64,000 bases of DNA, taken from the NCBI GenBank assembly GCA_029532415.1, contig JAQOTA010000033.1, forward strand, positions 1 to 64,000, given 5' to 3'. Shown piece by piece: positions 49,212-61,800 of the stretch. The notes under the pieces are model-generated. The model had not been told where the DNA came from. It worked only from the letters and a program-made list of their open reading frames with translations, and ran no database searches. Numbering within the stretch: the stretch's first letter is position 1; each line of letters begins with the position of its first letter. The position numbers and the translations under genes were made by a program. This DNA comes from Marasmius tenuissimus (taxonomy: Eukaryota; Basidiomycota; Agaricomycetes; Agaricales; Marasmiaceae).

Positions 49212-51255
49212 CTAAAGAGTAGTACCCAGCCCACCGAGCCACCCTTCTCCGAGTGCCATCGGTACGTCATCAGTTTCTAGGGGAAAACCAACCTCCACTA
49301 CGAGCGGATAACCAGACTCTTGTAAGTGTATAGGAAACGTAGCCCACACCACAATACAATCTGGACCTGCTGTCTCCCATTCTTGGTGTAGATATGGGAA
49401 AAAGCCAACGCGGTCAGTCGGTGTTCTTTCCGAAACACCGTCTAGAAATTTAACAGTCTTTGGCAGAGGAAGGTATGCGCGATCGAATCTAACGAAAAGG
49501 ATGGGGTTTTTCCGGGGTACCTCAGCTGGGGGGCGCGAGCGATTATGTTCTTCTATCATGTCGTTGAGGGTATGAGCATGTATCTGAAGGTAGCCGTCGA
49601 TGACCATACGTAGTAGTACGATGTCTCCACGAGTCGTCTGGGGAATGCCATCTAGGAAAGAACCGTCGTCAAAAAAGATAAATAGAGGAGCAAAATATCC
49701 TACACTGCAGCTCCTGAGCACTTCTTGAGCACTCAAGCCTGTGTCGCTGTTTCCAGTCAGCTTTTTGACAGGTACGCGAGCAATAGACCTCCACAGAGCA
49801 GCCTGAACAGCGAAAGTAGCGAGTATTATAGTTGCTCAGCGATGGTGTTTTGAGAAGATCTGGACACTAAACCGAGTACAATCAGTGAGGTAGGCCAAAG
49901 ACGTCATGGATTTGTATGCTATTCACCTGTGCGTAGTGGCAGAGGGTTGTCTGCTTCAAGCCCTTCCGAATACCGAAAATCTGATCAGCCTTTCCCAGGA
50001 CATTGATCCAGGCGTTCCTCAACACTTTCGACTGTTCGATCTTGGTCGGTAACTTTCCCAGATACGCCCTCCAAAACCCTCCCGTATTCCGAACGAAAGG
50101 TCGCAACACCGAATGGTAGACAAGAAATATGGCGATACGATCAAGAACGGCAGCTACCGCCTCAGCGAATGTCGTCTCGAATATTGTTTCTCGACTGCGG
50201 TATACGTTGTCCATCTCGTAAAAGCAATCAGCAGCGTAATATAGCGACTGCACAATCCCAGATTCGACAATTTGCTGAACCCGAGATGGCGTGTCCAGCT
50301 TGAACGACTCTGCAAAAAAGACGAGTAGAGCGATAACGATCCCATTCGTATGCATCATCTCAGGGCTATTCAGAGCTGATTTGTGGAGGGATGTCTTCTT
50401 TCGAAGAAAGATGGTAAGGATTCTCGTCATCGAACGAAGGGCGGCGTTGCGGTTCTCCTCTCCCATACATATAGGATTTGTGTCAACGTTGAGACAGTCC
50501 GAAGCTGTGTTGAGCGACATTAAGAAGTTTTTGAACTCGAATAGCTCGTCTGTACGCATATCCTTGCCCTTAAGACGGAGGAGTTTTCTATTGAGTCGTA
50601 TGAGGAGCATTTTCCCGAGGTCGGAATCGATGGAGTAAAGTTTTGGGCAGTCTAACAGATTGGCGTCCTCTCGAGGAGACAAAGATGACATGAATGATGC
50701 CGAAGGAGGGGTGCGGCTACAGATCGTGAGATCTATCAATAACATCGACCATGGATTAATGTTTGGGTGTTCCGTGTCGATAAGATAGAGCCATATCTGA
50801 CCAGAAAGAGGCTGGAGGTAAGACGAAGCGCCTTGCTTCACTGGACGTGAGGATGGTACTTTATTTTCGAAGTCGAGAAGATCGGGAAGCGAAAAAAGAA
50901 TGTGTTCAAGAACGTTCGTCCGGCCCTCGGTTTCTGATAACGTCATGGCTAATTGGAGGTTCAAGATGAGGTTGCGAAGGATGAAGACAACCCAGGGAGA
51001 GACTGAAGGCTCCCAATGAGGCCACAGTTGCGACGAGGTCGCGTCGAGCGCCAGTTGCATGTGTAATGAAAGGGAAGTGATGGCATGGCACGCTATTTCA
51101 ACCCTAGTACCCGGAGAGGAGGCATCAATTTGGCTTCTTGAAGGTGGCACAAATCTTCGGAGCTTCTCGATCGCTCCCGCTGGCGTTGGGCAGCGGGCAA
51201 GAGCTAGAGAGGAGTACTCGGAGAATGCTTGCTGGCGACTCGAGGTCCAAGGCAT
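49212..51255 (-). CDS. MYND zinc-finger protein, paralogue D
   Basis: Intact copy. The exons are 51255-49927, 49866-49704 and 49651-49212, giving 643 aa. The N-terminal helical region shows family motifs SQLWPHWEPSVSPWVVFI, KQGASSYLQPLSGQIWLYLI and QIVESGIVQSLYYAADCF. The MYND finger in exon 2 reads RYFRCSGCSVEVYCSRTCQK then DWKQRHRLEC. The leading pair C-x4-C bridges intron 1 (LCHYAQ then CPDLL). The C-terminal region has NPILFVRFDRAYLP and VVWATFPIHLQ. It is a direct-repeat neighbour of copy E, with only 504 bp between them, and has the shared CACGTGCTG box 169 bp upstream. No enzyme domain is recognised; a protein-protein adaptor role is an inference from the MYND finger. Confidence 0.9.
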
Positions 51256-51424
51256 CTAATTTAGTTGAAACAGGGAATCAGTTTGTGCGTAGAAAATCCC
51301 TTCAATCATAACAAAAACGGTACGGACCTGCAGTCCGTCGACGGTGAGTAGACTGATGGTGATGGTACAAGAGCAAAGGAGAATCTAGTCCTGACGTAAA
51401 CGGTGATGGGAAGGTACGGATTCT

Positions 51425-51433
51425 CAGCACGTG
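51425..51433 (-). promoter_or_regulatory. Shared MYND-family promoter box (copy D)
   Basis: In the gene direction this reads GCACGTGCTGAGAATCC, 169 bp upstream of the ATG of copy D. Confidence 0.65.
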
Positions 51434-51759
51434 CGAAGTCACCCTTGTTACCACGTCCCTCCGCGTCCTCAGAGAGCTACATACTATGCCGAAGGCGGAC
51501 GCGACGATGTGCATGAAGAATTTGAATTCCCAAGCGGCCGAAATTCTGAAAAGGCCCTCGCTTCGATAGCAACAAGCGTCGGGCATATCTGAAATCAGAG
51601 ATAAGGGCCAATGCCCATCCCCATCATGTATACTGAATCTGAGTACTTGAGTCGGAGAATGGAAAGACGAAACCCGTTGCACATAGAAATAAAGTCAAAC
51701 AATACCCTATAGACCCGAGCGGACATAGAGGTACACACTCCCGATTTCATCCAAGCAAC

Positions 51760-53774
51760 TCACTGCCCCTTCTCATCGGCAAATCCTTTGAGCCAACTAC
51801 GGTCGAGGAATGGTGCTCCGTCCCATCGAATCGGGAAGCTAACAACCAAAAGGAACGGATAGGCCGATACACCAGTTCGCACGGGGAAAGACGCCCACAT
51901 CAAGACCTTATCCAAGCCGATATCATTCCACTGTCCTTCTAGTTCCTCAAAAAAACCCAAGTTAGCTCCCGAAAGTCCGCCCTGATCATGAGCACCGTCA
52001 AGGAGTTTCACATCTCGGGTCGGAGGAGGATCAGGACGATTAAAATCCAGGTAGATTATGGGGTTTCGTCCCATCTCACGCAGCGAAGGGTGAGAGTTCC
52101 GATAGTTCTTGATCATCGAGGTAAGAGTCTGAGCGTTAGCATGAAGATAGCTCTTTGCCAGTAGGCCACAGAGCATTATGTCAGCCCGAGTGACTGGCAG
52201 CGTTCCATCTACGGCGCGCTTTGGTTATGAGCCGCCTGGATGGGTTGAAGTACAAGACCTTACCTCGTACGGCTTGTGCGCGTTGGGGACATTCCATCCT
52301 ATGACCTTGCCTCCAATCGCCTGCTCGACACGTGAGGGAGCAGTATATATTGGCCGAGCAGCCCATGCAACGAAGGTATTGAATCTTGCTATGTGCTTCC
52401 GACGGTTCGGCTCGAGAGATTGGACACTTCACGAAAAGAGGTCAAAATGAAATTATCAGGCCCAAAAAGTGATGCGTAACTCACCAGTGAATAGTCACAT
52501 ACACCTCTCTGCTTGATCCCCTCTCTACTTCCATACAGCTCAACTGCTTTGCTCAAAATGTTGGTCCAAGAACGCTTCAACAATCCCGAATGCTCAATTC
52601 TCGGAGGAAACCCCACAAGATAGCAATCCCAGAACTTCCTAACCCTCCTGACAAAGGGCCGCAAAATGGAATAGTGGACAAGAAAAGTAGCGATGATGTC
52701 CAGAACCCCAGAAGCTGTCTGCGCGAACGTATACTGACGTCCCGCGCTGTCTACGTAGTAATCTGCAGCATAATACAATGCCTCCACGATACCTGATTCG
52801 ACGATCTGCTGAATGCGAGACGGGGTGTCGATGGGAAGAAGATGCGTGAAAGCTATCAGAATGGACGTAACGATCTCGTGTGCCTCGAGTAACTCTAGAG
52901 TTCCAGCCGGCTTCTTGTGCAGGAAAGCCTTCTTAACGAGGAGAACGGACAAGATGCGAGTCATCAATCGAAGAGTAGTGTTGTGATTATCCTCTCCTAT
53001 GAGGATCGGGTTGAAGCCCTTGAAGCATTGAGAGCCCGTCGTGAGCACCATCAAGACGTATTTCAATTCGTTTAGTTCGTATCGTTTCAAGTCTTTGGCG
53101 TGCAGACGTGCAATCCTGTTGTTGAGTCTCTGTAAAAGCATTTCCCCGAGTTTTGCATCTAACGAGTACAGAATCGGGATATTGGAGAGTCTGGAATCGT
53201 TTGGAGGTGCCGAAAAGGCCAAACACGCGGATGGTAAAGGTGCATTAGGGCATACGACCAAGTCCAGCAGCAAGGACGACCAAGCCACAAGATGGGGATG
53301 CTCTATCTCGACCAGGAGGTACCATATCTGAGCGGTGAGAGGCTGAAGATAGAGAGACGAGCCGTGTTTTACTGCCTCAGAGAACGGGAGTTCATTCTCG
53401 TGGTCAAGTAGGTCGGGTATCGAGAAGAGAAGGTGTTCCAAGTTGTTCGTACCGTCGACGGTTCCGAGTGAAGAGTTCTGGTGAGTGAGGAGAAGCTTTC
53501 GAAGGAGAAATACGACCCATTTGGCAATCGAAGGCTCCCAATTGTTCCAAAGCTGTAATGATGTCGCTTCTATATCCAATTGCATATGGAACGCAAGAGA
53601 CGTGATAGCCTGGCAGGCAGTTTCAATCCGAGAACTGGGCCGAGAGTTATCGATCGTGTTTAATGGTGGAGACGAGAACCTCTTGAGTCGGTCGATTGCC
53701 TTTGCTGCCGTCGGGAAGCTGGAAAGAGATTGAGAGCGGTACACGGGCCACAGGTTCTCTGGAATGCCTGTCAT
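51760..53774 (-). CDS. MYND zinc-finger protein, paralogue E
   Basis: Intact copy. The exons are 53774-52485, 52426-52264 and 52208-51760, giving 633 aa. Domain order is as in D. Landmarks are LQLWNNWEPSIAKWVVFLL, YLQPLTAQIWYLLVEIEHP, NPILIGEDNHNTTLRLMTR and QIVESGIVEALYYAADYY. The finger is QYLRCMGCSANIYCSLTC then DWRQGHRMEC. The C-terminal part has NPIIYLDFNRPDPPP and VLMWASFPV. Exon 2 has exactly the same length (163 nt) and phase as in copy D, which supports tandem duplication of a complete gene. The shared promoter box lies 180 bp upstream. Function unknown. Confidence 0.9.
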
Positions 53775-53954
53775 GACAACTCGTGGCGGGAAGAAAGTCA
53801 GGATTCTCGATAATAAGACTTAAGCTTGAACTTATCCTCACCCCTTCTGCGGATATAGAGCTGGAACCTGGCAGTGGATGGTCGTGGTTCGAGACGAAGA
53901 TGGGTCTGGTAACGTAAGGCTGGGAAGGCCAACACAAGACGCATGACAGTTTCC

Positions 53955-53963
53955 CAGCACGTG
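53955..53963 (-). promoter_or_regulatory. Shared MYND-family promoter box (copy E)
   Basis: In the gene direction this reads ATCACGTGCTGGGAAAC, 180 bp upstream of the ATG of copy E. Confidence 0.65.
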
Positions 53964-54344
53964 ATCTCCTTAGATCGTGTGCAGTCGCGGCTCCGTCAAG
54001 CATGCAGCTCTGCATCGAAGTCATCAATGATTCAACGAGCAGGGAAAATAATTAGAATATTACAAAAAAACACTTTAATCGCTGGATATCGATGCGAAAG
54101 TCTGGGATATACAAGGGATAGACCATCATTGTTCCTCAGCAGCGAGCCTAAGGACTTTGAGCTTTGGACGCTTCACCGTGCACGACCCTTATTTATCCAC
54201 TTGAGCTCCGAGGAGTCCCGTCAGAGCATAATTCAGAGATCTGGGCTATCGATCATCAAGCTACTGGAACCTCGAGTTATAAGACTCGACGCCACCATTT
54301 GGAGGACAGCTAACCAAACTCGCTGGATTGGCTAGGTCGGCAAT

Positions 54345-54437
54345 AGGCAGTTTGCGTGGCTCGACAAGTGTGCGAAAACATTGCGTAATACGAACTTGTT
54401 CGAGATTTGGCCTTTTTTTGCGTTGCGTGAGACCACC
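54345..54437. repeat. Inverted repeat, left arm
   Basis: The reverse complement of this segment matches 54756-54848 at roughly nine bases in ten. A conserved stretch in the left arm is GTGCGAAAACATTGCGTAAT. The arms enclose about 320 bp without a gene, so this may be a foldback or MITE-like remnant. Confidence 0.7.
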
Positions 54438-54755
54438 TTCAAGCTCACGCGTATTTTCCTTCTGAAGGACACTCTCCTGGTACAAAATCCCTCAGAAAGA
54501 TGTGGTTGAGTCTCCGGACCATTAAAGATATCATGAGAAGCCAGTCTCTTGACCAGGAGGGGCTATAGATCAGCGAGAAATTACCTGTGACGTCACCGGC
54601 CATATTGTTCGTGTTCGAGGCCACCTCTATCATGAGATTACCGGAGGGGAATAGCCATTTTCAGTGTTACAAAGTGTTTCTGCGCCTTTCTGAATCAATT
54701 TCTGCTGTGCGAGGACAATTTCTGGTTCGGGATGTACGCAGAACTGGCCAGTGTT

Positions 54756-54848
54756 GGTGGCCTCATGCAACGTAAAAAAGGCCCAATCTCGAACAGGTTC
54801 GTATTACGCAATATTTTCGCACACTTGTCGAGCCGCGCAAACTGCCTA
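54756..54848. repeat. Inverted repeat, right arm
   Basis: Partner of 54345-54437. Its core reads ATTACGCAATATTTTCGCAC. Confidence 0.7.
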
Positions 54849-54849
54849 A

Positions 54850-56900
54850 TACCCAGCTCGATGGTAAAATCGGCGACGGTGGCAGCGAGAGCTACGATAA
54901 CAGTGGTTATGGTTTGTATAATCCAGATTGATGTTTGGTTAGTTACTTTGGGAGAAGAAGTTGTGTAAATGATGATGGGGATCTAAGTAGCTCGGGGAGC
55001 TGGTTTTGTAACTTCATGTTCAAGAGATTCGGAAGTTTTCAAGCCGTCTCTACATCATCACTCTCAAACAAAAGCTGCGTAGCACGATAGCTACAATTTC
55101 AGCTATAGTACGCACTTCAAATTGTTCTTCACGAAATGACGAAGTTGACAGCTCACCTCAGTATCCAGGTCGGACTCTCTGCCGTTGCACCATCAAAAGC
55201 TATGCGAACGCACAGTTCTACTCTCCGCCAAATGATGGACTATTAAAGCGAGGTATTTCAAGTTTTTTTCATGTACTCAGACGAGCAAGAGGTGGCGTGG
55301 CGGCTGGGTTGGAGCTTTCCGAGGGGTTTCGGGTGCCGTCGGAGTTGCAAGTAGTAACTAGTAGCTACAAGAGTGCTGAGCCACGATACCTGAGGATCAG
55401 AAGTTGGAGGAATTACCCCGAAGGCGCTCCTGTAGCTCTTGTCATATGCCACTCTCCATAGCGACGAATGCAAAGCTTCAACGGAAAGTGGGAGTGGAGG
55501 CGGTCACGGTACTTGTTTAATATTCAATATCAACGGGAAGGAGAGCAACTCAGGTAATACACGGAAAGAAGCGAGTACTCGGGAGCAAAAAAAAACTAAA
55601 CATACATCTAAAGACGAGGATATAACCAGTTATAGCCAGCAACGCGTATCTCGGGGAAGGGTTGTATATACAAAACGCATCCTATCTCATTCTGCACCCT
55701 GACGTCACAGTACACAAACCCCACTCCATGACTACAGTGGCAAAGAGTCGAGTACAGTACTATGATTTCCTACTCAGCCCGCACTTCACTTCCTAAACTA
55801 CGTCTGTATAGCTCCGGGCATCGTCGAACATCTCCTTGAGGAGTAAGGTTATCCCGGCGCTCGGGGGTTCAAAGGTAAAGTAGAGTGCATGCTATCATGA
55901 ACAATCCGAGCTTCTCTTATTGAGTTAGATGTTGAAAGTGGATTCATCGCGGAGCCCCAGGCGCTCGGTCTTTATGGATAGGGAGGAAATTGGTTACAAC
56001 GGCTAAGTGCTGATCCTCATAGGGAGGGGAGTCTGCAATGAAGTTTACGATAGGTGACCATACGGTTCATATTTTGGCGAGTGTACTCGTGTCAGCTGAT
56101 GCACACGGATGTTTTCCGGTTGTAAGTATGGCATCCAGGACCCCTGCAATCATGCAGTGTTGGACGGGCAGTGCCCCTTGGTGTCCTGCCCTTGTGCAAA
56201 GGTAGTGGCCAGGCACCGGCTCTCTAGCCGAGTCGCTGCCTGGGTGCCCTTGGCCAGCCCGGTTATTTATTAGCGCCAATAAGATTACAAGAGCGCTCAT
56301 TCAAAGTTCCCCCAGGGTTTCTCATTGCCGACTCGAAGTTTCTTCTCACCTATTTCTATGGAGTCACAGTCGTACCGTTAGTATGATATTCTAGTGTTAT
56401 TCACTATTAATACATCATCATTAAATGTGAATTTGCATGCAGAGCTTGTAATATTTGCTTCAATCATCCAGACCCCTCTTCCTCCAGACTCCAGTGAGCT
56501 GATCAGCGTGACGATCGCCGACCTATTCAATTCCCATTCAGCCGCTGGGTCGAGAAGTTTCAAACACAGGTTAATCACTTCTTTCAACAGAAAGCAGAAT
56601 TTTCGGAGCTAATTGATAGAGGTTCTCGCGGCGCGAGGTCAGACAGTGTTGTTGACCTTGACGACAATTTACAAGCATTGATTGACATGTGGTACTACTC
56701 AGATTGGCCTGTACCTAGTCTATCATACAAAGTGAAGCTCGGACTCGGAAGTCGGCGCGCTAGTCCATGATATGTCACCTGAAAATCACGTGTGGGCAGC
56801 AGACTGGGCGGTGCCCTGCCAGTGCCCTTCAATTGGGGCACTGCCCTGCTGACCTTTGACAAGGGCGGTGGAATTCTACTGCCCTCCACAACAGGGCTGC
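54850..56900. other. Gene-free stretch with GGGCAGTGCCCC words
   Basis: No gene is supported. GGGCAGTGCCCC at about 56164 recurs inverted as GGGGCACTGCCC at about 56835, and both sit in locally similar GC-rich sequence. They could be ends of an old element. Confidence 0.35.
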
Positions 56901-56906
56901 AATGTA

Positions 56907-57172
56907 CTGTACCATTTCGAGATGATCGTCAGGTCACGCGTCACAGGGGACCCAAAAATGGTGAAATGTCACACCCTGTCACACGTCCCGGGCCTGACTG
57001 TCGAAAATTTTCCGAGGTTCAGACCCAAATTTGGCCCATAAATTGCCCAAAAACGACGAATTTCGGAAAATTTCCCGGTCGGTCACGGCGGACCGACCTT
57101 CCTGTCGAAACCAAAAAGTGAAACTTTCGGTCAAAGGTCACACCCCCTGACGAATATCTCGAAATGGTACAG
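56907..57172. mobile_element. 266-bp MITE with TA target duplication
   Basis: Both ends, read inwards, begin CTGTACCATTTCGAGAT, then two differing bases, then TCGTCAGG. This is a 27-bp terminal inverted repeat with two mismatches. The element is flanked on both sides by TA (56905-56906 and 57173-57174), the target duplication of Tc1/mariner-type elements. There is no coding capacity. Confidence 0.85.
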
Positions 57173-57371
57173 TAATCCATATCGGTCGGCGGGAGGAAAA
57201 ACAGGCTATGCCCGTTCATGATGATCATTGGGTGGTGTGTCAAGATATGTGATCAACTCCCTGCAGGAGCCCTCTTCTGCACCCTCTACTCAAGTCTCAC
57301 CATTGTGACTTGGCAGGTTCACCGTTGTGCAGACTTTTGTTTTCCCCTACTACGATCGCTTCGTAGTACCG

Positions 57372-57900
57372 ATGGACGACTCGCCAACTTGGCAGAGGTC
57401 CACTGGGCGATCGGCGGAGGCCCACTGGGAGTCTCGGCCACGAGAGCGTATGGCAGCTAGCTCGAGCTACTCCGACCCGCAACTACCATTGCCCTCCCAG
57501 TCAAATTTGCTAGCTCACGGTGGACCTATATCACATCAGCAGACTTTCCCCTACTCCCACACGCCGAATCATCAGCACGCTGGGTACTTTCAGTCTTCTT
57601 CAGCTCAAGCGGCCGAGCATGGTCGATCTCCTACGGAACGTTCATCTACAAGTGTGACAGAAAACTTGGGAGATGCTAATGAGACATATACCAAATCGTC
57701 GGGTGAGTTCTCGACTTCTCTGGATGTATGACCAGTGTGGTGCCTTACATTTCCATGTAGTTTACCAAGACTGTGTGAGTCGCGAGATAATTATTTTGTC
57801 CTGGCTAGAACTCAGGGGGGCATTGCAGAACTTCAGGGTATATTACGCGCAACTGCCGAATGGAGGGTACGTAATTTATTATGCTGAGGCGGGGTCATGA
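57372..57900 (+). CDS. Hypothetical protein, low-complexity N terminus
   Basis: An open frame starts at 57372 with MDDSPTWQRS and runs through Ser/His/Gln-rich sequence (HTPNHQHAGYFQSSSAQ) to KSS near 57701. A GTGAGT donor there and a TAG acceptor near 57760 could lead to a short exon and then to a frame reading ARTQGGIAELQGILRATAEW. The 3' part is unresolved. A short frame near 58205 (PCKTCLQDC) might belong to it. I do not recognise the protein; it is possibly regulatory given its composition, but that is a guess. Confidence 0.35.
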
Positions 57901-58800
57901 TCATCTAAATCAATTGGTTCATGCTTTGAAGTCCCTCATCTCTTCCCGCTCCGATCTCTCTTTTCTTTCCGTATGAGCACATAATTCATTGCAAAATTAT
58001 GCGGTATATATATGAAAATTGTGCGTGATGTAATCAACGTTACCCGGAGTGATTGTTGGGCGTCCGGATGTTGCCTTAGGGCGTCGGGATAATGGGTCTG
58101 AGCTTCATCGCCTCAGACTTCAACTTCACCGGCTGCGCTCATTGTCTCCACTAAGTCAGTATTTACTAATAAGCCTACCCTGTCAACCATTTTAGATGTA
58201 TCCTCAGCCTTGCAAGACATGCCTTCAAGATTGCCGAAGCTTCGATATACTCGAGTGGTCTCCGAGATGCATCATCAAGGTATCGAACTATACATTGACG
58301 CTCTACTGGGGTGGTGTAACTAAAAGGATTTTACTTTGATGTTAGAAGATCGAACCTCCAATGCTCAACCTTTATGCGTGCGGTGTTCCTATGGGTCGCG
58401 TGTAGTATGCACGCTATCAGGAATCAGGATGGGTGGACTGTGGTGCATTCTTGGACTCAAAATTCAGCTGCGATGTACCAGTATGGTTCCTTACCGATAT
58501 CACTCGGCACATCCAACTTTTGGGCGTGATGACCCAGCTATACTGCATTTCCTAAATGTGTCAGGCTGGCCTGGTTTGTAGAATACGTGATTCCTTCCCT
58601 GATGAGCCAGCTTACCTATGACCAAGTCCTTCATGCCCGAATCTGGGAGTGTTGGTAAGTAACTAGTTTGGCTCATTCTGTGTAAGCTGTATAGCCACCA
58701 TTGGGTAAAAGTCCGGATATAAGTCTTTATGTTTTTGCTTCTGGACAGAGAATTTCTCGAACCCATTTTACCGCTGTGAGTGAAGGCCATCGGCATATTT

Positions 58801-61800
58801 ATGACTGATCCAACTTATTATTTGAACTCAACACAGACTATGAACTTCAATAATCTGAGCCGTGAGGCCATCGCCCAGCTCCTTACAGCCTTTCTCCAAT
58901 CAGAGCCTAATTCTACGCCGCCCGCTAATCCTTCTCATCCCACTCCTTCAGCTAATACCACCACGACGGCATTGGTCAATCCTTCCCTTATTTCTCAACC
59001 AAATGACACCCAAGGTTCTGCCGCTCCGCAGCCTCCTGCACTTTCCTTTTCTTCCACTGCATTGGAATTGATGGCCCGACTCGGTCAGACTCAGAGCGCT
59101 TCGTCGGACGCAAACAGTATTTCCAGTCAGGCGGGTCCCTCTCAAACCTCAGCCACACCTTCCTCAGTAACGTCTATAATGGCATCCACATCGGCGTCCA
59201 CGCCGGCCGATACAGCCATTCCACAAGCTCGTCCTATCGCTCCTTACTCCAGTGTCACCATGCTCAATGCTGTCGCCAATGGTAATCAGCCTCCGGAATC
59301 TCGAGACGGCCGTCCTCTCATCACGATGCAGTCGGGCTTCCCTGCCTTTGATATCATCCGTCGCACCAATCAGGCCCGGCTCGAACATTCAGCTGAGGCC
59401 AATCCAAAGAAGCGTCCGGGGCCCCGTAGTAAGGCCAAAAAGGGTCCGACTCTGCAAGTTGAACGGGAGCAGCAACTCACTCTCGCTGACTGTCTCAAGG
59501 TCGCAGACGATGGCCAGGTAACGGTTAACTTGGCCATCAATGTGTATCCTCCACAACCATCTAACCACACCCTCGTTGTACATTTCTATTTCTTCATTTC
59601 TGACACGACATTGGTCTGACTCTTGAGTTTCTAGGCTTTTGGACTCTCTCGATATCTAGTCAAGTACACACGCCACAGTGACTCTTTCAACGCCATGCTT
59701 GATCGACTTCATTTGTATCACGAATTTCACGACATCAACGTGAAGACGACGGTGATGGCTATTCTGAGCACGGTTGTGGAAGAGATTCGCGAATATGGCT
59801 ATGATTTGGACTTACCTCAAATACCTGGACCCTCAGCGTTCCAACCTCACGAGCAACTCCCCCTACAGCTATTGGCCTTTACAAACAGCGGTAGGCCCAA
59901 TGGCGCCAACAAGACATGGAAGCTGGCAACTGGCGCGTTTGCCACCGATACCACATTGGAGGATCTCCTCCGGAAGAAGGAATACGCGCATAACAAGTTG
60001 TCGGTCACCCCTCGAGGCTTCTTTGAGCTCAACACCAGTGAGTCGCAACTCCAACCCCGCGTACTGTGCTAAATTTCTCTCGATAGTTATCCGGAGATGT
60101 CATTATCCCCTTGCCATCAAGAAAAGTCTGGCAGAACTTCAGCTTATGGACGACAATACCATCCAGACTCACCGCTGTATTCCAAAGCGCGTTTACACTC
60201 TCTTCCGCGATGATGCTGAAGCAGGTAGTGGCTCTGTCATGATTACAGAGGAGGACCTGGAAATCGACTGCGGGGATGACGAGCAAAGTGATGATGAGGT
60301 GAGTCATCTACTACTTTACTCGATTGTTGCTGACAAAAATACCACAGGAGGAACAGACGGTCGCCCACACTCTGTTAACTCGACCTGCTCTCACTCTTCG
60401 AACACCATCTCAACTCCCCCCAGTCTCCGGCCCAGGTTTTAGTCGCTCGAGTTCTGCTTCCGTTCCATCAACCGCTTCCGGTAGCCGATCGTCGTCACGC
60501 AATGTTTCTTCTACTTCTTCAGCATCTGCCAGTCAGCCTGCTACTCACAGTGCTTCCTCCGCTTCATCCATATCTGCCTCGGTGAACAATGGTGCAAGTC
60601 AAGTGCCAAACAACAACAGTACTGAGGTGCGTAATTTCTGCCTTGTACTGTGATCCCCGTAGAGATTGTTCAACACTTTTCAGGCTACGCGTCGCGTCCC
60701 TACAACTCTATGGAGCGTTTCTTGGCAGGAGAAAAAGGAGCCCGGGTTAGCAACTATCTTGAAGTATGAACGAACTTCAAGGTTCTTTGAGGTGGTATCG
60801 GAGACTTACACCTCGACTCATAATGGCAATGCTCCCCCGAGCCTGGAAGTCAAAGGACGAAATTACGTAGACCTTGCATTGCAGTTGAAGTCCGTGATCA
60901 CACAGTGTCTCTTGCAGGGAGATTTCACAGTCTTGCTTTCCATGGAACGTACATTTGCTCTGTGAGTGTCACATTTCCACCTGTCTCAGACCACTCAGCT
61001 GACGTGTCGCAATGGGGCAGAATTGACGGAGAAGGTTCGCTGGTCAGTAGCGGAAATGGCGTGGAGAGAGAGACAATCTCTACTCTTTGCAATACATATC
61101 TCTCTCAGCGAGCGTCGACATTCTTCGTGCCACATGGTCCTCAGTTCTCGACGCTCGCTGCTGTGAACGTTGCATCAGCACGATGGATGTCTACCGAGCA
61201 ACGATTAGATTGGGGCATTGTCGGCACACTGGTTGCACTTTCCTTGATTCATGGAATGGGAACTGAACCCCTAAACCCTTTGCTCCTAATATTCTTCATC
61301 AACGACACTCAGATTAGTTCCCTTCAATCAAATCTGGTCTTGCGCTGGTTTCCCGACTTACACGCCATCTTGAAAGCCTGGACTGCCCTTGGACATGAGG
61401 ATGATATTCGTCAATTCGCGGGACATTTTTCGTCCTATCATGATTGCGATGTGGGTGCTCGTTTGGATTCCTTTTCGTCTTGGTGCAAATCTCAACTCGA
61501 TACCTTGCCAGATCGCCTCGCTTAGATCTCGAAGTCCTGATCAGCACCGTGCCTTAGGCTGGGAGATGCTTCACAACGCCATCATTGGGTCAAAGTCAAC
61601 CGATCATCCCGCCATAGCACTCTTCTTGAAGGGCTTCAGAATGCCTTGTGATAAAGGCTATAACTTCACACAAGTAAGTCCAATCCTTTCATTGAGCTTC
61701 AGTCTCCTCTTGACACTCACGATTTGATATAGATTGCTCGGGCTTTCCAGGGCGGATCAGTGGAGTTTGTCTCAGAGGTCTACAACAATTACATTTCTCA

